From: Perognathus longimembris pacificus
Taxonomy: Eukaryota; Chordata; Mammalia; Rodentia; Heteromyidae
Direction: 5' to 3'
DNA length: 64,000 bases
Assembly (NCBI RefSeq): GCF_023159225.1
Contig: NC_063170.1
Span: 29,104,301 to 29,168,300 of the forward strand
Shown here one piece after another: positions 62,758 through 64,000 of this stretch; the stretch's first letter is position 1, and each line of letters opens with the position of its first letter. The notes below the pieces were generated by a model that saw nothing but the letters and a program-made list of their open reading frames with translations, was not told where the DNA came from and did no database searches. The position numbers were made by a program, and so were the translations under genes.

Positions 62758-62969
62758 GATGAGCAGAAATTCTTCACATGGGCAAGAAAGATGATTTACA
62801 ATAGATGAAGCTGAGAACAGTTAAATTTTCATGGTGTGTTCCATTATAGGATTCCTGCAGTACTAGTACAGTAGCACAAATGTGTTATTCAAATTATGGG
62901 GTTCTTTGTTTTGAACCTTGAGCCTAAAGGCAGTCACTATGCAAGAGTGCTACATTCCCTAATCCAAGT

Positions 62970-63470
62970 TATTATTATTATTGTTTGTGCCAGTTCTAGG
63001 GCTTGACCTTGGCTTGGGTGCTGTCTCTAAGCTTTGGGTGCTCTGCCCCTACTGGGCCCACAGATTCATTTGGCTCTTTTGGTGGTTAATTGGTTGGAGA
63101 TGAGAGTCTCATCAAATTTCATGCCTGGGCTGGCTTTGAACCACAATCCTTAAATCTCCTGATTAAGTAGGATTATAGCCATAAACCACCACTGCCAAGT
63201 TCCCATCATCATCATCATTATCATTTTTTTTTGTATGTATGTGTCCTGGGACTTGGACTTTGGGTGATAGTACTGTCTCTGAGCTCCCTCCCCCCCTCAA
63301 ATCTAGCCAAACGTGAGCCATAACTACACTTCTGGTTTTTGTTTTTTCTCTTGTTTTATTGGAAATAAAGAGTCACAGACTTTTCTGCCTGGGCTTGCTT
63401 TAAACCTACATTCCTCAGATCTCAGCCTCCTGAACTGCTAGAATTACAAGTGTGAGCCACTGGTGCCCCT
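62970..63470 (-). repeat. Two antisense B1-like/Geo SINEs
   Basis: Copies at 62990-63200 and 63235-63465 in VPS35 intron 1. Confidence 0.65.
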
Positions 63471-63910
63471 GTTCCAAATTGTTTTAAGATTTATATCCCT
63501 TTCTATTTTTAATTCTCCCTACAAATTATTGATTTATTCCATCATTTAAAAAGTAGCATTCACATTAACATGATAGAATTCTGTGTGGGATTTCTTTCTT
63601 TTTTACAGTTGATTTGTATTTGATTGTCAGATTACACTTGTAGCATGTATGGGGGGAAATCCATTACTTATTGTTATATATTAGATACATAGAGGTCAGG
63701 AGCCAAAACACCAAACCAAACAAAAAGCAAATTAAATGATAGGGTTGTTTTCCTAAAGGTCTCAGAGGAGTAGCACATGAGAAGTAATAATGTTCATTAA
63801 GCCCAAATCCTTAAATGCTGTCATTCTCTTAACTACTGAAGCCAGCATTTTATGTAACAGCTCTGCTGTATAAATTAATGTTCTCTTTAAGTTAACATTG
63901 AAAGGTACTT

Positions 63911-63985
63911 CTTTCTCGCTCACTCGCCCTCTCTTCCCTACCTCCCTCCCTCCTTCTTTCCTTCCTTCTTTCTTTTTCTCTTTTT
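63911..63985 (+). repeat. CT-rich low-complexity tract
   Basis: CTCCCTCCTTCTTTCC-type repeats. Confidence 0.85.
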
Positions 63986-64000
63986 CAGTTGCGGGGCTGG
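63985..64000 (+). mobile_element. Possible start of a sense SINE cut by the window edge
   Basis: GGGGCTGG after a TTTC-rich tract matches the IDL head. Confidence 0.35.

Overview
This window is a piece of a mammalian nuclear genome. It has intron-split genes, a CpG-island promoter, L1 elements, endogenous retroviral LTRs and dense SINEs. The commonest SINE is a tailed dimer with an ID-like (tRNA-Ala-related) left half and a right half reading '...gtggctcaagtggtagagtgctagccttgagc...'. This matches the IDL-Geo SINE as I recall it, which is restricted to geomyoid rodents (kangaroo rats, pocket mice, pocket gophers). The source is therefore probably a geomyoid rodent such as Dipodomys; the species is an inference.

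Three protein-coding genes are recognised, in the conserved order of human 16q11.2 (inverted). (1) MYLK3, cardiac myosin light chain kinase, + strand: all 13 coding exons lie between 4709 and 43633. They join in frame to 813 codons plus stop (the human protein is about 819 residues), with intact kinase motifs. (2) ORC6, origin recognition complex subunit 6, - strand: seven coding exons between 60165 and 48566, 250 codons plus stop, open throughout. MYLK3 and ORC6 are tail to tail, with stop codons about 4.9 kb apart. (3) VPS35, retromer core subunit, + strand: only exon 1 is inside. It ends exactly after the ATG (60786-60788), and the rest lies beyond 64000. ORC6 and VPS35 are head to head with 620 bp between start codons, inside a CpG island with CCAAT boxes, an NRF1-like site and an E-box in a 59-bp tandem duplication.

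Layout: 1-4708 is MYLK3 upstream sequence with SINEs, LTR-like remnants and an exact MEF2-type site. 4709-43633 is MYLK3. Its 18-kb intron 1 holds a head-to-head pair of nearly identical L1 3' halves (8694-15497) and two solo LTRs with target-site duplications. Intron 3 holds a third LTR nested in an older L1. Introns 5, 6 and 7 each hold a long GT tract. Intron 11 holds a GA-rich array and an antisense LTR just upstream of exon 12. 43634-48565 is intergenic plus the two 3' UTRs. 48566-60165 is ORC6; its fourth intron contains a retrocopy of UFM1 with an open frame for the last two thirds of the protein. 60166-64000 is the bidirectional promoter and the start of VPS35 intron 1.

The three genes share no pathway; their order is ordinary mammalian synteny. 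I found no undescribed biological system. The most unusual items are the head-to-head L1 pair, the UFM1 retrocopy, a SINE about 31 nt from an ORC6 splice acceptor, and GT tracts in three consecutive MYLK3 introns.
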